From the NCBI GenBank assembly GCA_903929925.1, contig CAIYWO010000371.1:1-7350 (forward strand): a DNA stretch of 7,350 nt, written 5' to 3'. Below the pieces are notes generated by a model. It saw only the letters and a list, made by a program, of their open reading frames with translations. It did not search any database and had not been told where the DNA came from. Shown here one piece after another: positions 5,794-7,350 of this stretch. This stretch comes from an uncultured beta proteobacterium. Its GTDB lineage: Bacteria > Pseudomonadota > Gammaproteobacteria > Burkholderiales > Burkholderiaceae_B. The translations under genes and the position numbers were made by a program. Position 1 is the stretch's first letter; each line of letters starts with the position of its first letter.

Positions 5794-6384
5794 ATGTCTG
5801 TTGATCCGGTGTTTCGACTGTCAGTGCCACCGGTTGTCGATGCGTTTGATTTTGCGCGTCGAGGACAGGTTGTGGAGGGTGCGTTTAGCATCCACCGTTT
5901 GCAGCGCTTGTTAGAAGGCTTGGCAGAGCAGCCGTTAGGCGAAGTCACTGAGTTGTCGACAGCGCCTGCGAGTCCTGGGGTGGTGCGTTACGTCATCCAA
6001 GGTCGACGGACGAAAGACGATAAATCGCAGTTAGTCATGCGGGTTCAGGCAAATTTAGTACTGGAGTGTCAGCGTTGTTTAGGCCCGCTGATCCTTCCAA
6101 TAGATCGCACAACGATATTTGAACTGGTGCGGCGCGAGTCAGATCTCTCGGACGATGAGCCCGATGAAGACGATTTCGATGCCCCAGAGCAAATTGTTGG
6201 TTCTCCCAAGTTTGACTTGGCTGAATTGTTAGAAGACGAATTGATTTTAGAAGTGCCCTACGTTCCGCGTCACATGCAGTGTCCGGACACAGCGGATTTA
6301 GACGCGCAGGCGGATGAAGTTGCTGGTAGGGAAGAGCCCCCGTCGCCGTTTGCGGTACTGGGTCAGCTCAAAAAAGGTAAGTAG
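5794..6384 (+). CDS. yceD: YceD family protein (DUF177), linked to 23S rRNA processing
   Basis: DUF177 proteins nearly always precede rpmF, and plant and bacterial members have been tied to 23S rRNA accumulation or processing; the mechanism is not settled. The product has 196 residues. Hallmarks are LVLECQRCLGPL (88-99, Cys92 and Cys95), LEDELILEVPYVPRH (146-160), Cys163 and the tail PSPFAVLGQLKKGK (183-196), all paralleled in E. coli YceD. A very acidic stretch at 115-129 separates the two halves. I chose the ATG at 5794 because GAGG (5785-5788) lies five bases upstream and the promoter's start point is at about 5765. The frame is open back to a TTG at 5713, but that codon lies upstream of the -35 box. 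Confidence 0.92.
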   Translation: MSVDPVFRLSVPPVVDAFDFARRGQVVEGAFSIHRLQRLLEGLAEQPLGEVTELSTAPASPGVVRYVIQGRRTKDDKSQLVMRVQANLVLECQRCLGPLILPIDRTTIFELVRRESDLSDDEPDEDDFDAPEQIVGSPKFDLAELLEDELILEVPYVPRHMQCPDTADLDAQADEVAGREEPPSPFAVLGQLKKGK

Positions 6385-6411
6385 TTGTTATTAAGATGGT
6401 TGGCGTACAAT
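6385..6411 (+). promoter_or_regulatory. Possible internal promoter before rpmF
   Basis: TTGTTA at 6385-6390 and TACAAT at 6406-6411 (5 of 6 to -10) are 15 bases apart, which is short. A start near 6418 would leave a leader of about 16 bases containing the rpmF ribosome site. An extra promoter could raise L32 output over YceD, but this rests on consensus matching alone. Confidence 0.3.
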
Positions 6412-6433
6412 TCGCCGATCCACAGGAGTTGTC

Positions 6434-6616
6434 ATGGCTGTTCAGCAAAACAAAAAATCCCCGTCCAAGCGCGGTATGCACCGTGCGCACGACTTTATCG
6501 TCAATCCGTCAACGGCTGTTGAGCCCACCACGGGCGAGCAACATTTGCGCCACCACATTAGCCCAACGGGCTTCTATCGTGGTCGCAAAGTTCTCAAGAC
6601 TAAGACTGACGAATAA
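6434..6616 (+). CDS. rpmF: 50S ribosomal protein L32
   Basis: L32 is a small basic protein of the large ribosomal subunit. The 60-residue product starts MAVQQNKKSPSKRGMHRAHD and continues with TTGEQHLRHHISPTGFYRGRKV (32-53), which matches the proteobacterial L32 along its length. It has no cysteines, so it is the zinc-free form. AGGAG at 6424-6428 sits five bases before the ATG, a strong ribosome site as expected for a ribosomal protein. It lies 49 bases after yceD and 50 bases before plsX, the conserved order. Confidence 0.97.
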   Translation: MAVQQNKKSPSKRGMHRAHDFIVNPSTAVEPTTGEQHLRHHISPTGFYRGRKVLKTKTDE

Positions 6617-6666
6617 TCGCGGTTGACGGGCTTATCTCGTCTAAGCGCGCTGCGTCGCACCGACAC

Positions 6667-7350
6667 GTGGCTTCCGTAATTCGCATCGCGATCGATTGCA
6701 TGGGCGGTGACGCGGGTATCCCCGTCACAGTGCCTGCCGCGTTCGCCTTTGCGCAACGCTTTCCAGACACGCAATTGCTGCTCGTGGGCTTGCCACAAGA
6801 GCTCGCACTTGCTGTCGATGCCGCAAAAAAAGATTTCCCTCACCTCGCTGCAGCGAGGTTTCCCATCGTCGCCGCCTCTGAGGTTGTTGCGATGGATGAC
6901 TCAGTTGAAGTTGCACTGCGTCGCAAAAAAGACTCCTCCATGCGGGTGGCTGCTCAAACTGTCAAGGATGGCCTGGCAGATGCTTGCGTGTCTGCGGGCA
7001 ATACTGGTGCTTGGATGGCGATCTCGCGCTATGTGCTCAAAACACTTGATGGTATTGATCGTCCGGCGATTGCAACGGCCTTGCCCAACCAAAAAGGTGG
7101 GGCGACGACCATGTTGGACCTTGGCGCCAACGTTGATTGCACGGCCGAACACTTGCTTCAGTTTGCCTTGATGGGCGCAGCGCTAGCGCAAGTGGGTAAT
7201 GATGGCAGATCGCCTTCAGTTGGTCTGCTCAATATCGGTGAAGAGCTCATCAAGGGTAACGAGGTTGTCAAACAAGCAGCGGATTTATTACGTCAAAGCA
7301 CATTGAACTTTTATGGCAACGTTGAAGGCGACGATATTTACAAAGGTACC
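6667..7350 (+). CDS. plsX: Phosphate acyltransferase PlsX (N-terminal part, cut by window end)
   Basis: PlsX makes acyl-phosphate from acyl-ACP and phosphate, the donor for the first acylation of glycerol-3-phosphate by PlsY, at the cytoplasmic face of the membrane. The frame stays open for 228 codons to the window end; full-length family members are near 350 residues. AIDCMGGD (8-15), SSMRVA (90-95), CVSAGNTGA (107-115), MLDLGANVDC (149-158) and VGLLNIGEE (185-193) follow E. coli PlsX in order. The start is GTG at 6667; no ATG lies between the rpmF stop and it, and the next ATG (6700) falls inside the first motif. No Shine-Dalgarno sequence precedes the GTG. The missing 3' part should continue beyond the window, where fab genes usually follow. 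Confidence 0.95.
   Translation, partial: MASVIRIAIDCMGGDAGIPVTVPAAFAFAQRFPDTQLLLVGLPQELALAVDAAKKDFPHLAAARFPIVAASEVVAMDDSVEVALRRKKDSSMRVAAQTVKDGLADACVSAGNTGAWMAISRYVLKTLDGIDRPAIATALPNQKGGATTMLDLGANVDCTAEHLLQFALMGAALAQVGNDGRSPSVGLLNIGEELIKGNEVVKQAADLLRQSTLNFYGNVEGDDIYKGT

Noticed and set aside
6707..7171. Plus-strand 154-codon frame within plsX
   Set aside because: It is out of phase with plsX, whose motifs run unbroken to the window end; the Cys- and Leu-rich product looks like a frame-shifted reading.

Overview
This window looks like chromosomal core DNA of a betaproteobacterium, most likely Burkholderiales close to Alcaligenaceae. The grounds are the protein sequences (the L32 and RluC proteins look very much like Bordetella-type ones), the mid-range GC content, and a familiar gene order: a putative divergent rne leader, rluC, a HAD phosphatase, and then maf facing yceD-rpmF-plsX, the start of the fatty-acid/phospholipid cluster. 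These identifications come from remembered family sequences, not a search.

Layout, left to right. Bases 1-165 hold no gene. They carry a candidate rluC promoter, a perfect TATAAT on the opposite strand (perhaps for rne, beyond the left edge) and a hairpin. Then rluC (23S rRNA pseudouridine synthase) and a HAD phosphatase form a plus-strand pair joined by an ATGA overlap and closed by an intrinsic terminator. Next comes a plus-strand msrP-msrQ pair: a periplasmic molybdoenzyme that repairs methionine sulfoxide and its haem membrane partner. The end of msrQ overlaps the end of a minus-strand operon by 12 bp.

That minus-strand operon is transcribed maf (YceF-type nucleotide pyrophosphatase), then an RsmI-related SAM methyltransferase, then an AmiD-like lipoprotein amidase. 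The genes are separated by 6 bp and then an ATGA overlap. Divergent from maf, a good sigma-70-like promoter drives yceD (DUF177), rpmF (ribosomal protein L32) and plsX, which is cut by the right end of the window after 228 codons.

The themes are ribosome making and modification (rluC, yceD, rpmF, perhaps the methyltransferase), envelope maintenance (msrPQ, the amidase, plsX) and metabolite clean-up (HAD phosphatase, maf). No mobile element, CRISPR array, tRNA, rRNA or defence system was seen. I found no clearly new system. The points most worth a second look are the divergent RsmI-like methyltransferase of uncertain target, the two interleaved promoter regions, and several start codons that automatic calling is likely to misplace (rluC, maf, yceD, plsX).
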